In this document: positions 54,951-64,000 of the stretch, piece after piece | How positions within the stretch are numbered: the first letter of the stretch is position 1 | Layout of the letters: each line of letters begins with the position of its first letter | Assembly: GCF_030035675.1 (NCBI RefSeq) | Contig: NC_084484.1 | Span: 183,681,434 to 183,745,433, forward strand | Source of the DNA: Rhineura floridana | Taxonomy: Eukaryota; Chordata; Lepidosauria; Squamata; Rhineuridae | Reading direction: 5' to 3' | Length of the DNA: 64,000 bases | Program-made: the position numbers and the translations under genes | Notes under the pieces: model-generated | What the model was told of the DNA's origin: nothing | What the model saw: only the letters and a program-made list of their open reading frames with translations | Database searches by the model: none

Positions 54951-55737
54951 TCCTAATCCTAATCACCCATCTCTGCCACACGTGGCTTTAGGCAGAAATC
55001 TCTTCCACAGGCTTGACTGGGGTTTTTGTCCCCCATCGCTGGCTGCGATGTTCTGAAAACAGGACCTTGACGACAAAACTTGCAAACATTTTCTCAGAAG
55101 TAAGCCCCCTTGCATTCAAAGAGGAGTGAGTGGAGACAGAATTGCAGTCTAAAAATATCTTTTGATATTGCATAAATGATACTGGCATCTTTATGACACT
55201 TGCACCTTAAATTGCATCACATCCACTTTTACAGGAACTGGAAGGGGGAGAATCCCCTCCGAATCCCCCTCACCCTTCCGTTCTCTCCCCCCACGACTCC
55301 TTCTGGATTTCCCACTACCCCCCCTTCCCTGGTACAGTTAAAGGGGTAGGGGGCTCCTCGAGGGGGTGGGAGGAACCTTCCTCCTTGGGGAGAGGGATCC
55401 ACACACTGGGCTGCGGGGGGGGGATATTTTTCCTGCAAGGAGAAGATGCTTTCCTCTAAGGTCTCTCACCCCTTAAGATGCAGGTCGACTGCTGCCCTCT
55501 CCCTTTCCCCTTCCCTGGAGAGTGAGGGGGTAATTCTGAGTCTTCTCCCCTCTCTGCCAGCAACACTCACAGAGCAGAGGCTTCCCCAGAGTGCAAGAGA
55601 ATCGTGTCTGAGCAAGGGAAGGATCAGTCCCACCTATGCGGGGAGGGGGAGCTGGATCAAGCTCTCTTCCTCTGGGTCTGGAGCACCGCCCCCTCCTCTT
55701 TAGCCATGCCCACCAGCATCACTCTCTCACAGGCATA
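54951..55737. other. GC-rich stretch without assigned feature
   Basis: Homopurine/homopyrimidine-rich sequence at 55230-55700 with long C and G runs. No repeat or reliable coding frame recognised. A non-coding first exon of NEU3 could lie here, but nothing shows it. Confidence 0.35.
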
Positions 55738-55882
55738 GACATTTAAGGTGTGTTCACAGATCAAACTTTTCAAGCACATTATTTCCCCCAGAGAGTCCTG
55801 ATAACTGTAGTTTACCCCTCACAGAGCTACAACTGCCAGCACCCTCAACAAACTACAGTTCCCAGGTTTCTTTGTGGGAAAT
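55738..55882. mobile_element. Palindromic MITE, followed by BovB
   Basis: gataactgtagtttacccct and aacaaactacagttcccagg arms. The RTE-BovB copy starts right where the outer arm should continue, so BovB probably inserted in it. Confidence 0.6.
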
Positions 55883-56170
55883 GTTGTTGTTGTTCTGTGC
55901 CTTCAAGTCGATCACAACTTATGGTGACCCTATGAATCAGCGACCTCCAAGAGCATCTGTCATGAACCACCCTGTTCAGATCTTGTAAGTTCAGGTCTGT
56001 GGCTTCCTGAATGGAATCAATCCATCTCTTGTTTGGCCTTCCTCTTTTTCTACTCCCTTCTGTTTTTCCCAGCATTATTGTCTTTTCCAGTGAATCCTGT
56101 CTTCTCATTATGTATCCAAAGTATGATAACCTCAGTTTTGTCATTTTAGCTTCTAGTGATAGTTCTGGTT
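55883..56170 (-). mobile_element. RTE-BovB 3' part, left piece
   Basis: Minus frame: LEAKMTKLRLSYFGYIMRRQ, GKTEGSRKRGRPNKRWID, RSLIHRVTISCDRLEG. Interrupted at 56170 by a 6.2-kb LINE; continues at 62341-62480. Confidence 0.92.
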
Positions 56171-56967
56171 GTAAAACATTTTGCTGTGCCGGTGGCTGCA
56201 TAAGCCTCAGACCCCAAAGATATTGACCTGAGGAATCTTCCTAAGCATCAGAATCTGAGCTCTGCATGTGCAGCAAGATAGCCTCTTCCTTACTATTACA
56301 ACTAGATGTCTTTTATTACTCTTAGCACAGCTCCTGGCTCTAAAAACTAGTTAAGGTGTACAAAAGAAGAAATACAAGAGGTCCACCTTACCGATCATCC
56401 TGCTACTGCCTGCAATAGTCAACTAGGCAATAGCCTTCCTCTGTTTTATGTCCCCTGCATCTTTCACTTAGCATCTGGTATTCATACTGGTATACTGCCT
56501 TTGAATATAGGAGTTTCATTTATCTATCATGGCTGGAGAGGTGCTTGAGGGACAGCTTCCGGTAAGACACAGTTTTTCCCTCGGAGAACTTTGTTTCTTA
56601 AGAAACGTTTAAAATTCTCTTAAAACAAAGAAACACTCTTTGATACACTGTAACTGACTTACAGATAGTACAGAGAATATATGGGCTAAATTGAAACTAG
56701 GTCTCCTTCTTTAGCGGCAGGAGTTGCCGTGACTGCCATAATTGCCGTGACTGCTATAAACAAACTGAGCAATAAATCAAAAAGACTGTTTTACTTCTAT
56801 CCTTATCTTTTGCCCTAAAACAAAGAGTAAAAAGTCAGCAGTCTAAGAAAATCAGGAATTCTTTGTAAGCTGTCTAAAGATAAAGCGTCGGATCTAACTG
56901 TTATATGTATCTGCATTCTGCAGACAAGAGAAACGATAACACAAAATTATACTTGAATTAAATATAG
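56171..56967 (+). promoter_or_regulatory. LINE 5' UTR, likely internal promoter region
   Basis: 797 bp between the target duplication and the first ATG, with no long frame. LINE 5' UTRs usually hold the internal promoter; a segment with repeated gccgtgactgccataa-like units lies at 56725-56760. No specific element is asserted. Confidence 0.4.
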
Positions 56968-57798
56968 ATGGCTTGCCTTTCTGGAAATCATCAGGAAATG
57001 AGAACAAATTCAAATAATGATGCATCTTTTCCTGCATCGCAATTAAAGATCACAAGTTTTTTCCCTACAGTAACAAACTTGCCACGCTTGCATTTTAAAT
57101 CACAGGCAACTTTAACTGCATCCTCAACGCCAAAATTAACCCATGAATGGTCACTGGAACATCCCACTATTGTTAATAGCTCAAAGATAAACTATCCAGC
57201 AAAAAGCCTTGCTGAAGAATTAAAAGATGCAGGCTTTAATGCCTCTTCAACTTCGTCCTATGAGAGTCACCCTTCAGAAATTCTAACTATTGATTCGTAT
57301 CAGACGTATTTTGAACAAAACTCATCAAATACCGAAACAAAAGTAGAACTGATAAATCACACTTTGGAAGAAGCATATGTGAAATGGCAGAAACCATTAG
57401 CACATGAAATTCAACTGCTTAAAAATTATATTCTAGAAACGAACAAACTTCTTACCACTTTGGTGCAAGAAATAATCCCCAATTTAAGTAAAAATTGGGG
57501 AGAATATAAGTCCGAAGAGACTGGAAAATCTGGACTTTTCACTAAACCCTCAAATGATCAGGATAAGAAAGAAAAAACGCAGACAAAGATAAAAACTGTG
57601 TTACCTCGTAAGAAGAACAAGGAAATTAAAAAATCAAAAAATCTCAAAAATTTAAAGACCACCAAACCGAAGAAACTTAATTTCAAACCTTTGTTTAAAA
57701 TATTGGATTCCCAAACAAAACTGAATTCTATAAAACCTTGTCGTTATTCTAACCCAGCTAAACATAAGTCAAGAAAGATCGAGTTAATTCCGAAATAA
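56968..57798 (+). CDS. LINE ORF1, first part (basic protein)
   Basis: 276 residues from ATG at 56968. The N-terminal part is Ser/Thr/Asn-rich, a helical stretch follows (EEAYVKWQKPLAHEIQLLKN, about residues 133-165), and the end is strongly lysine-rich (KKNKEIKKSKNLKNLK), as in RNA-binding ORF1 proteins. It ends where a second frame (57768-58763) takes over, overlapping by about 30 nt, so the two may be one ORF1 split by a frame change. Confidence 0.65.
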   Translation: MACLSGNHQEMRTNSNNDASFPASQLKITSFFPTVTNLPRLHFKSQATLTASSTPKLTHEWSLEHPTIVNSSKINYPAKSLAEELKDAGFNASSTSSYESHPSEILTIDSYQTYFEQNSSNTETKVELINHTLEEAYVKWQKPLAHEIQLLKNYILETNKLLTTLVQEIIPNLSKNWGEYKSEETGKSGLFTKPSNDQDKKEKTQTKIKTVLPRKKNKEIKKSKNLKNLKTTKPKKLNFKPLFKILDSQTKLNSIKPCRYSNPAKHKSRKIELIPK

Positions 57799-58763
57799 AG
57801 GACACTTCATTAAACACCGATCTTTGTGCAAATCGGAAGGAAGAAGATTTTCTTCCGGGAACATCTTGCGTCTTCTCTAGTTCAGATTATATTTATGACA
57901 CCTATAAAGATTCTACGACTCTTTGGAATTTAGCTTTACAACCAGATAAGTTGGTAATATCTTATAAAAAGACAACAAGAGGGAACAACTTAAATTACCC
58001 GAGTTTTTTCTTTCTGGACCAATGTTTGGGAAAAATGTTCCACACAGGGCCACGTATAAATTACATTAAATCACTGGTAAATATCTTGGTAAACTCACAT
58101 GAATGGAGACTGATAGCGACTTTCCACTCACGATATATGGCAAATCAAATTTTTCACGCAAAACAGGCTTTGTTGAAAGAAAAAAGCATTATGATACATA
58201 GATATTTTATCAATTCTGCGTCGCCTGGACCTCTGGTCGACCTATATGCTCCTGTTAATGGTGATGCAACAGCAACCTCAGGAGATTATACAAGTCACGA
58301 CTCCATTCAGACAGATTCGGTAGTGCTATTGCAAGATTCGGCTTGCTCAAATGAGATGAATCATCTGTCACACTATATAAAGGAAATGGAGCCGGAGGAA
58401 ACAGAACTAACAGAGTTATATTCACAACTGCCAGTAGAAGAGAGGATGATCCTTATCAACAAATTTTATAACTTGATGCAGTATTGCAAGTCACTAGACT
58501 CTAAATTAAACCATCAAAGAGCCCCTGCTGAACCCAGATCAGCATTGGCATCAAAGTCGAGGAGCCCTTCAATCGACTTAACTAAAGATAACAAGATCAA
58601 AACTCGACACAAACCAATCATGGTGGGAGACAACTGGAACAACGCCAGGTTTTTATACCCGACAGAACTGGGATCTCCATCTTGCCAGAGCGACGTAGAT
58701 TGTATAGATAAAAATGCTAAATCTCTATCGATAAATGAAAGTTTCCTGGATAAAGCCAACTGA
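57768..58763 (+). CDS. LINE ORF1, second part (RRM-like candidate)
   Basis: Open from just after a stop at 57765 to TGA at 58761-58763, with no ATG near the start, so it probably continues the 56968 frame after a one-base loss or a shift. It contains an alpha/beta stretch (GPRINYIKSLVNILVNSHEW, then KSIMIHRYF) of the RRM-like type used by several LINE ORF1 proteins, and a helical segment PVEERMILINKFYNLMQYCK. It shares its frame with ORF2 and is separated from it only by this TGA and 45 nt. Confidence 0.5.
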   Translation, partial: VKKDRVNSEIKDTSLNTDLCANRKEEDFLPGTSCVFSSSDYIYDTYKDSTTLWNLALQPDKLVISYKKTTRGNNLNYPSFFFLDQCLGKMFHTGPRINYIKSLVNILVNSHEWRLIATFHSRYMANQIFHAKQALLKEKSIMIHRYFINSASPGPLVDLYAPVNGDATATSGDYTSHDSIQTDSVVLLQDSACSNEMNHLSHYIKEMEPEETELTELYSQLPVEERMILINKFYNLMQYCKSLDSKLNHQRAPAEPRSALASKSRSPSIDLTKDNKIKTRHKPIMVGDNWNNARFLYPTELGSPSCQSDVDCIDKNAKSLSINESFLDKAN

Positions 58764-58808
58764 CAAGCTTTGTCAGCAAACAAATATGCTAGCCAGCCAG
58801 GTGACAAT

Positions 58809-61800
58809 ATGGTAAAATCCTTCTCGCATAACAAACTTCCCTCTTTAAATAAAGAGCCCATATCGTTTCTTTCATGGAATATTTCGGGTTGGAATACAAA
58901 GGTTAAAGATTCGGAATTGTTGGCATATATTAGTAAACAAGATATAGTAGCTCTACAGGAGACCTGGTCATACCATATGCCCTTCTTGAACGGATATTCT
59001 TCTTATCACCTTCCTGCAACACCTTCTGATAGCAAGATGGGTAGAGCGAAAGGTGGTCTGGCTATCTTTGTTTCCACTGCGCTGATGGCAAAAATTATTG
59101 AGTTACAACCTAGGGGAAATTTTGCTATGACAGTGTTGTTATCCTTCCAAATAGAGTCTTTTTTGATTATTAATTTTTATATTCCGCCTATAAATCAAAA
59201 GAACTTTTTAAACTGGATATGGGATGATATAGGACAGTATCTATCAGAATTAGAAAGTAAATACCCAAATGCAAATCTAATTCTTATGGGTGATTTTAAC
59301 ACGAGAATTGGGCCTAATGATGATGCTCTTTTTACCTCTAACCTGTGGCGCGGAGAAGATATAGAACATTATATTTCGCCTCTTGAAAGGATGTCTAAAG
59401 ATTCAAAAATAAATTACGGGGGAATATGTCTGGCGCGATTTGTGGCTAATCATGATCTTCAGATATTAAATGGTCTTAGCCATATATCAGGTAGTGAGGA
59501 ATTCACTTACATTTCAAAAAATGGATGCAGTGTAATCGATTATGTTATTATTTCAAAAAAACTATTAAGAACAAATAATATCTTTAAAGTGGGAAATAAG
59601 CACAATAGTGATCATTTACCTCTCATTTTTCTACATTGTATGCCAGAGAATTTTAGATTAAAAGCTATGTATAATTCAATTTTAAATTCCAATTATTTAA
59701 TTCATAAAAAATCAATCTGGACCTCGAGCTTAGCCACAAAGATGGAATTTTTTTTTAATACGCCTTGGGCTTTTAATATGCGTGATCAGATAATAAAAGA
59801 AGATAATATAAGCACACTTTTTAAAGATTATGATTTATTAATGTTGCACACAAATTCTACCTTATTGCCCAAAACTATGAAAAGTAAACCAAATTTAAAT
59901 CTTAGAGGTAAAGGCAAATGGTTCGACAAAGAGTGTTTTGAATTAAAACATCAATTACGAGAAATTTATCAGCATTATCGGCATAAAAATTGTAAATCTC
60001 TTCCTGCAGAATATTATGTTATAAAAAACAAATATAAGCTGACTTTGGCCAATAAGAAAAGACTGGCTATTCAGGAAGAATGGAAAGCTCTTATTGCGGC
60101 GGCTAGGTCACAAAATTCAAAAAGTTTTTGGCAAATTATATCTAAGTCACTTAGAACGTCAATTTATAGCCCATGTACTATTTCTCCCCAAAAGTGGGAA
60201 CAGTTTTTTACGGAACTTTACTCAACTGACTGTCCCAACTATTATAATACTAATCCACCACCTGACTTCTCTGATTTGCCTCAATGGTCCCCAGTTACTC
60301 AGGATGAAATTAGAGAACTAATAGCAGCTTTAAAACCCGCTAAGGCACCTGGTCCGGATAACTTACCTCCTCAGCTTCTAAAAAATTTTCCTGATTGGTG
60401 GGCCCCTCTGCTTGCAAACGTTTTCACTAAAATTAACAACACTGGCCACATCCCTGATGTCTGGCGGAAAGCAATAGTGGTCCCAATTTTTAAAAAAGGA
60501 GCAAAAGAGGATCCATCTAATTATCGACCAATTAGTTTACTTTCTATAATTGGAAAACTCTATTCATCCCATCTAAAATCAAAACTATATAAATGGATGG
60601 AAGATAAAAACATACTTGGAGACGAACAGGCCGGTTTTAGAGTAGGGCGCTCCGTTCTGGACCATAGTTTGCTACTAAGTTTTCTTGCGGAAAAATACAG
60701 AAATTGTAGAGGTAACGGACTGTATGTAGCATTTGTGGACTTAAGGGCCGCATTCGACTCCATTTCAAGGGAACATCTATGGAGAAAACTTGAAAAAATC
60801 CAAATAGATAAACGGTTATTTTTCTTAATTTACAATTTACATTGTCAAAACTCAATGCAGGTGCGTTGTGGTCTGGATGGCAGTTTAACAACTTCAATTC
60901 CTATAACTAAAGGGGAAAGACAGGGATGCATTTTAGCTCCCCTGTTGTTTACACTCTACCTCAACGATTTAAATGCGTCATGTTTAGCCGCCGAGTTCCA
61001 TGCCCCCAAAATTGGGGATCAACCCTGCCCTCTTCTTTTATATGCCGATGACGCTGTTCTTTTATCCCTCTCCAAGGTTGGACTTAAACATCTAATAAGA
61101 GCCTTTATGACCTATTGCACACACAATTTCTTAACAATTAATTATTCTAAAACAAATATTTTAGTGTTTTCAACTAAGAAAACCGCAGGTTTTTGGAAAG
61201 TAAACGGTCAACAAATAGCCCTGGTTTCCCAATATAAGTATTTGGGTATAATTTTTACTTCATCCCTGAGTTGGACTGCGCATATAAAAGCCATGGTAGC
61301 TAAGGCAAGGATCTCAGTAAATCATCTACTTCACTATTTCTTTTACAAAGGGGGAAAATTTGTTCCAGCAGCCATTAAGGTTTTTAAATTAAAAATTATT
61401 TCCCAGCTGTTATTTGGTATACCAATATGGATTCATGCGTTTAATACTACAGTGGAGGCAGTACTCTCCATCTTCCTTCGCCGCCTGCTAGGTGTGCCAA
61501 GATGTGCACCAGCGGCAGCTCTCAGGTTGGAGGTGGGCATTCCGTCCATTGAATCCCAGGCGTGGTTGATAACTTCAAATTTTTGGATTAGAATATTTTA
61601 CGGCCAGCCTTCGGGCTATTTAAATCAAACGTGGAATGACGCATATGCGGCAAGCTGGAATAAAAATATTGGGTTAAAATGTTCCTCCATAGGGTTATCA
61701 ACAGTTTATTTATCCTCTCAAACCCCCAATATGGCCAAACTAGAAATTGGAACACGCCTCAAAGATATTGATTTTCAAAATAACATCTCAATGGCTACAA

Positions 61801-62201
61801 AAACCTGTTCACCATTATATTTTAATTTAAATCCAGTGCCGTTCCGATATGCTTCATACTTAGATTTTCTTATACTCCCAAAATTGCGTCTGGCTTTCAA
61901 GAAAGTGAAATTCAATTCTTTCTATTCATCGCTTCTTTTAGGGAGATATCAAGGTATATCATATGAAAAGCGTATATGCCCCTTCAGGTCTGGAAAAATT
62001 GAAACACTTTACCATGTAATATTTGACTGTTCTTTATATGATATTTTACATGTTGATCTTTTATCAAGAACTATAGAAAATACATTGACAATGTCTCCTA
62101 GAAACAAGTTACGTTATTTATTATCTGGTCGGAACAAACAAATTACCTTGACAGTGGCAAAATTCATATATATGGCCCAATTACAACGTTTGGAAGTTTA
62201 A
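58809..62201 (+). CDS. LINE ORF2: APE endonuclease and reverse transcriptase
   Basis: 1130 residues from ATG at 58809 (the frame is open from 58764). It nicks target DNA and copies the element RNA by target-primed reverse transcription. Endonuclease landmarks in order: FLSWNISGW, VALQETW, GGLAIFV, LILMGDFNTRIG, VIDYVIIS and NSDHLPL (catalytic N, E, D-N, S-D-H all present). RT landmarks: KAPGPDNLPPQLL, VPIFKKGAKEDPSNYRPISL, FVDLRAAFDSI, GERQGCILAPLLF and the catalytic YADD at 745-748, then KYLGIIF. The C-terminus has YHVIFDCSLYD, like HYMLHCPLYD in the 3850-4919 copy. No premature stop or frameshift, so it is potentially functional. Confidence 0.92.
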   Translation: MVKSFSHNKLPSLNKEPISFLSWNISGWNTKVKDSELLAYISKQDIVALQETWSYHMPFLNGYSSYHLPATPSDSKMGRAKGGLAIFVSTALMAKIIELQPRGNFAMTVLLSFQIESFLIINFYIPPINQKNFLNWIWDDIGQYLSELESKYPNANLILMGDFNTRIGPNDDALFTSNLWRGEDIEHYISPLERMSKDSKINYGGICLARFVANHDLQILNGLSHISGSEEFTYISKNGCSVIDYVIISKKLLRTNNIFKVGNKHNSDHLPLIFLHCMPENFRLKAMYNSILNSNYLIHKKSIWTSSLATKMEFFFNTPWAFNMRDQIIKEDNISTLFKDYDLLMLHTNSTLLPKTMKSKPNLNLRGKGKWFDKECFELKHQLREIYQHYRHKNCKSLPAEYYVIKNKYKLTLANKKRLAIQEEWKALIAAARSQNSKSFWQIISKSLRTSIYSPCTISPQKWEQFFTELYSTDCPNYYNTNPPPDFSDLPQWSPVTQDEIRELIAALKPAKAPGPDNLPPQLLKNFPDWWAPLLANVFTKINNTGHIPDVWRKAIVVPIFKKGAKEDPSNYRPISLLSIIGKLYSSHLKSKLYKWMEDKNILGDEQAGFRVGRSVLDHSLLLSFLAEKYRNCRGNGLYVAFVDLRAAFDSISREHLWRKLEKIQIDKRLFFLIYNLHCQNSMQVRCGLDGSLTTSIPITKGERQGCILAPLLFTLYLNDLNASCLAAEFHAPKIGDQPCPLLLYADDAVLLSLSKVGLKHLIRAFMTYCTHNFLTINYSKTNILVFSTKKTAGFWKVNGQQIALVSQYKYLGIIFTSSLSWTAHIKAMVAKARISVNHLLHYFFYKGGKFVPAAIKVFKLKIISQLLFGIPIWIHAFNTTVEAVLSIFLRRLLGVPRCAPAAALRLEVGIPSIESQAWLITSNFWIRIFYGQPSGYLNQTWNDAYAASWNKNIGLKCSSIGLSTVYLSSQTPNMAKLEIGTRLKDIDFQNNISMATKTCSPLYFNLNPVPFRYASYLDFLILPKLRLAFKKVKFNSFYSSLLLGRYQGISYEKRICPFRSGKIETLYHVIFDCSLYDILHVDLLSRTIENTLTMSPRNKLRYLLSGRNKQITLTVAKFIYMAQLQRLEV

Positions 62202-62340
62202 ACGTTTTAGATTATTTGAAAGAACATCACTTATGAACTATTTTAACTTTGTTTTAATGTAATTGTCTTGTATAAGGATTTGTAACATTGTTTGCCTGTA
62301 ACAGATTGGGTCTATGACCGTAAATAAACAACTACTTATC

Positions 62341-62480
62341 TAGTTCTGGTTTAATTTGTTCTAACACCCAATTAGGGTCACCATGTCAGAATCGGCTTGA
62401 AGGCAGTCAATTTAATTTTTTCAACACCCAATTATTTGTCATTTTTGTAGTCCATGGTATGCTGCAGAGGACAGTACCTT
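62341..62480 (-). mobile_element. RTE-BovB, right piece
   Basis: Continues the 55883-56170 copy after the LINE: tagttctggtttaatttgtt, later cacccaattatttgtcattt and tccatggtatgc. A ~50-bp SINE/BovB tail is inserted at 62372-62422. Confidence 0.85.
62372..62422 (+). mobile_element. Very short BovB/SINE tail insertion
   Basis: agggtcaccatgtcagaatcg then gcttgaaggcagtcaattt, flanked by aacacccaatt at 62361-62371 and 62423-62433. Confidence 0.7.
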
Positions 62481-62571
62481 GGAGAGACTTTGCTGCGTTT
62501 ACAAAGAATGCAGCTGGAGCACAAATGTAAACACAGAGCATATATTGTTATTTAAAAAAGGAAATTAAGGC

Positions 62572-62668
62572 TGCAGTCCAGTACACACTTACCTGGGAGC
62601 AAGTCCCATTGAACCCAATGGAGCTTACTTCTGAGTAGACATGTGTTGGATTGTAGCCTAACACAGAA
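62572..62668. repeat. Short dispersed repeat (cttacctgggagcaagtccc)
   Basis: acttacctgggagcaagtcc, gagcttacttctgagtagac; relatives at 46860 and 20935. Confidence 0.6.
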
Positions 62669-62859
62669 CGTCTCACACAATCTAGTTTAATATTATCTAC
62701 ATTGGGGTTCCCAAAATTGTTTTTTCCACAGATGGCATGAAAATTGCTGCCGGTCTTGGCAGACCACTTTATGATTTTTCTGCCTGCTGTAGCCATTGTA
62801 ATGTGCCGTTCTAGATGCTGTATGATTTTTAATTCTTTCTTTTGTTTGAATTTAATTGT

Positions 62860-63060
62860 ATTACATTTCCATAGAACGCAAATCGTAATACAATAGAATC
62901 AGAAATATTCTATTGTATATTTTATTTCTTTTATAAGAAATAAAAGAAACAAAAATATGACCAAAGATCAGTATGAATTTTGAATGTGGACATGCCGTGG
63001 ACCACCTGAATGAAGCTTGCAGACAACTGGGGGGCAGAGAATGGACCACAGTCTGGGAAC
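62860..63060 (+). mobile_element. MER5/Charlie-like hAT repeat
   Basis: acgcaaatcgtaatacaata, catgccgtggaccacctgaa, ggaccacagtctgggaac. Same layout as 39430-39628. The miniature hAT at 63061 inserted into its end. Confidence 0.5.
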
Positions 63061-63505
63061 CAGGGCTGTGGAGTCGGTACGCCAAACCTTTGACTCCCAC
63101 TCCTCTATTTTTCTACTCTCCGACTCCGACTCCACCCAAAATTGCTTCCGACTCCACAGCCCTGGAAAGGGCTGTAAATGTCCTTTTAAATTGGAAGCTC
63201 TCGTAGGAGCATTTTTATCGCTGCCTGAATATGTGCTGATCTTGGCATCACAGCATTTGTCTTCATCTGGGTCCTGTGTCATACACTGATGCACAAAATG
63301 TTTTCCATCTTGAGTTATGGTGAAATGCTCAACTACAGCTGACTTCATGGGAAGCTTCTTTGACATTTTGAATTTATATTTTAAAAAAATTGTCAATCAA
63401 AATTTGTTTTGAAGCCGGAGTCGGAACATTTCTACTGACTCCGACTCCACCCAAAATTTCTTCCGACTCCGACTCCACGACTCTGACTCCAACTCCACAG
63501 CCCTG
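63061..63505 (-). mobile_element. Miniature hAT element retaining a BED-finger exon
   Basis: 445 bp with inverted ends cagggctgtggagtcgg and ccaactccacagccctg, and flanks ctgggaac (63053-63060) and ctgggaag (63506-63513) matching at 7 of 8. Subterminal arrays of gactccgactcc-type units lie at both ends. The centre encodes, on the minus strand, only the first part of a transposase. Confidence 0.82.
63160..63366 (-). pseudogene. hAT transposase N-terminal BED-type zinc finger
   Basis: From ATG about 63366: MSKKLPMKSAVVEHFTITQD, then HQCMTQDPDEDKCCDAKIST and ASNLKGHLQ. The C-x(n)-C ... H spacing with NLKGHL fits a BED finger, the DNA-binding module at the start of hAT transposases. The catalytic region is absent, so this is a remnant. 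Confidence 0.6.
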
Positions 63506-63524
63506 CTGGGAAGCTCTGAGCTAC

Positions 63525-63662
63525 ACATTTTGGAAGCAGCTCTTCTTGCTCTCTGGCAGGAGCCTCTCCCATCCTATCTGGAGGGGACAGGTCTTAAACT
63601 TGCAACCTCCTGCATGCCAGGCAGATAGCTCTATCGCTGAGCTACAGCCGTCCCCTGTGTTA
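63525..63662 (-). mobile_element. tRNA-like SINE, diverged
   Basis: tctctggcaggagcctctcc, gatagctctatcgctgagct then acagccgtcccc. Confidence 0.72.
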
Positions 63663-63867
63663 CAGGACACTGCAATGAATAACAAACCCTTATGCTGCTG
63701 TTAAATAACTGAACTATAATAAACTTCATAAGGAACCTGTTGACTGAATAACTGCAATTCAATCAGAAATACAAATAAATAAAGCACCTGACAGAAAGAA
63801 ACAAGAACAAAAAGAAAGACAACAGAAATAGACCGGATAAGAACAGATCTCTGATGAGCCACCTTTA

Positions 63868-64000
63868 CATGTTAGCATGTAGCTCATTGGCAGAGAATCT
63901 TTGCATGCGGAAAGTCCCACGCTCAATCCCTCGTGGCTTCTCCAGACAGGGCTGGGAGAGATCCCTGTCTGAAACTCTGGAGAGCAGCTGCCAGTCAGTG
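63868..64000 (+). mobile_element. tRNA-like SINE, cut by window end
   Basis: tagctcattggcagagaatc, ctcaatccctcgtggcttct, gagagcagctgccagtcagt. Confidence 0.82.

Larger units (their letters stand above)
56171..62340 (+). mobile_element. Near-complete APE-type LINE (Vingi/Ingi-like candidate)
   Basis: A 6170-bp non-LTR retrotransposon flanked by an 11-bp target duplication, tagttctggtt (56160-56170 and 62341-62351), within RTE-BovB. Order: 5' UTR (56171-56967), ORF1 region (56968-58763), ORF2 with endonuclease and reverse transcriptase (58809-62201), and 139-bp 3' UTR ending taaataaacaactacttatc. It is not CR1, L2, L1 or BovB by motif. The single open APE-RT frame with a C-terminal H-x3-C-like motif and no RNase H that I can see suggests the Vingi/Ingi side of the I group, but the clade is inferred. 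Confidence 0.85.

Noticed and set aside
57951-58763. A start codon at 57951 for the second LINE frame
   Set aside because: The codon there is TTG, and the frame is open further upstream to 57768, so 57951 is not a credible eukaryotic start.
58770-58772. TTG at 58770 as the ORF2 start
   Set aside because: Not an ATG; the first in-frame ATG is 58809, still upstream of the endonuclease domain.
63061-63505. CRISPR-like or tandem array from gactccgactcc units
   Set aside because: The units are subterminal repeats of a hAT element with inverted ends and an octamer duplication, in a vertebrate genome.

Overview
This window is vertebrate nuclear DNA and most likely comes from a squamate reptile (lizard). 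The two host genes are clearly vertebrate. The repeats are a typical squamate mix: tRNA-derived SINEs whose 3' ends match the RTE-BovB tail (Sauria-SINE-like), CR1 and L2 LINE ends, RTE-BovB, a DIRS-type fossil, and many short palindromic hAT-like DNA elements. The species cannot be fixed from sequence alone.

Both host genes lie on the minus strand. P4HA3 (collagen prolyl 4-hydroxylase alpha-3) runs from 42031 down to 11657. I could place all 13 coding exons; they join with consistent splice phases and encode 535 residues with signal peptide, tetratricopeptide-like region and catalytic residues intact. NEU3 (plasma-membrane ganglioside sialidase) lies upstream of P4HA3 in the same orientation, from 50285 to 47841, with two coding exons and 422 residues. 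The NEU3 stop codon and last 11 residues lie inside a miniature DNA transposon with perfect 8-bp target duplications.

Layout: 1-2795 is almost free of interspersed repeats and ends in a plus-strand poly(A) signal, so it may be the 3' end of a convergent gene. 2880-11650 is repeat-rich intergenic DNA. 11657-42031 is P4HA3, whose introns are packed with LINE, SINE and miniature-transposon copies. 42032-47840 is the P4HA3 promoter side and the intergenic gap to NEU3. 47841-50285 is NEU3. 50286-64000 is repeat-dominated and holds a long open 5'-truncated CR1 (50904-52937) nested in a hAT-like element, a DIRS-type fossil (about 54250-54890), a near-complete 6.2-kb APE-type LINE (56171-62340) inserted in an RTE-BovB copy with an 11-bp duplication, and a miniature hAT element that still carries a BED-finger exon (63061-63505).

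The two genes act in different pathways (procollagen proline hydroxylation in the endoplasmic reticulum; ganglioside desialylation at the cell surface), and nothing in the sequence ties them functionally. The strongest biological signals are the transposon-derived NEU3 C-terminus and the recently active LINE with a long open reverse-transcriptase frame.
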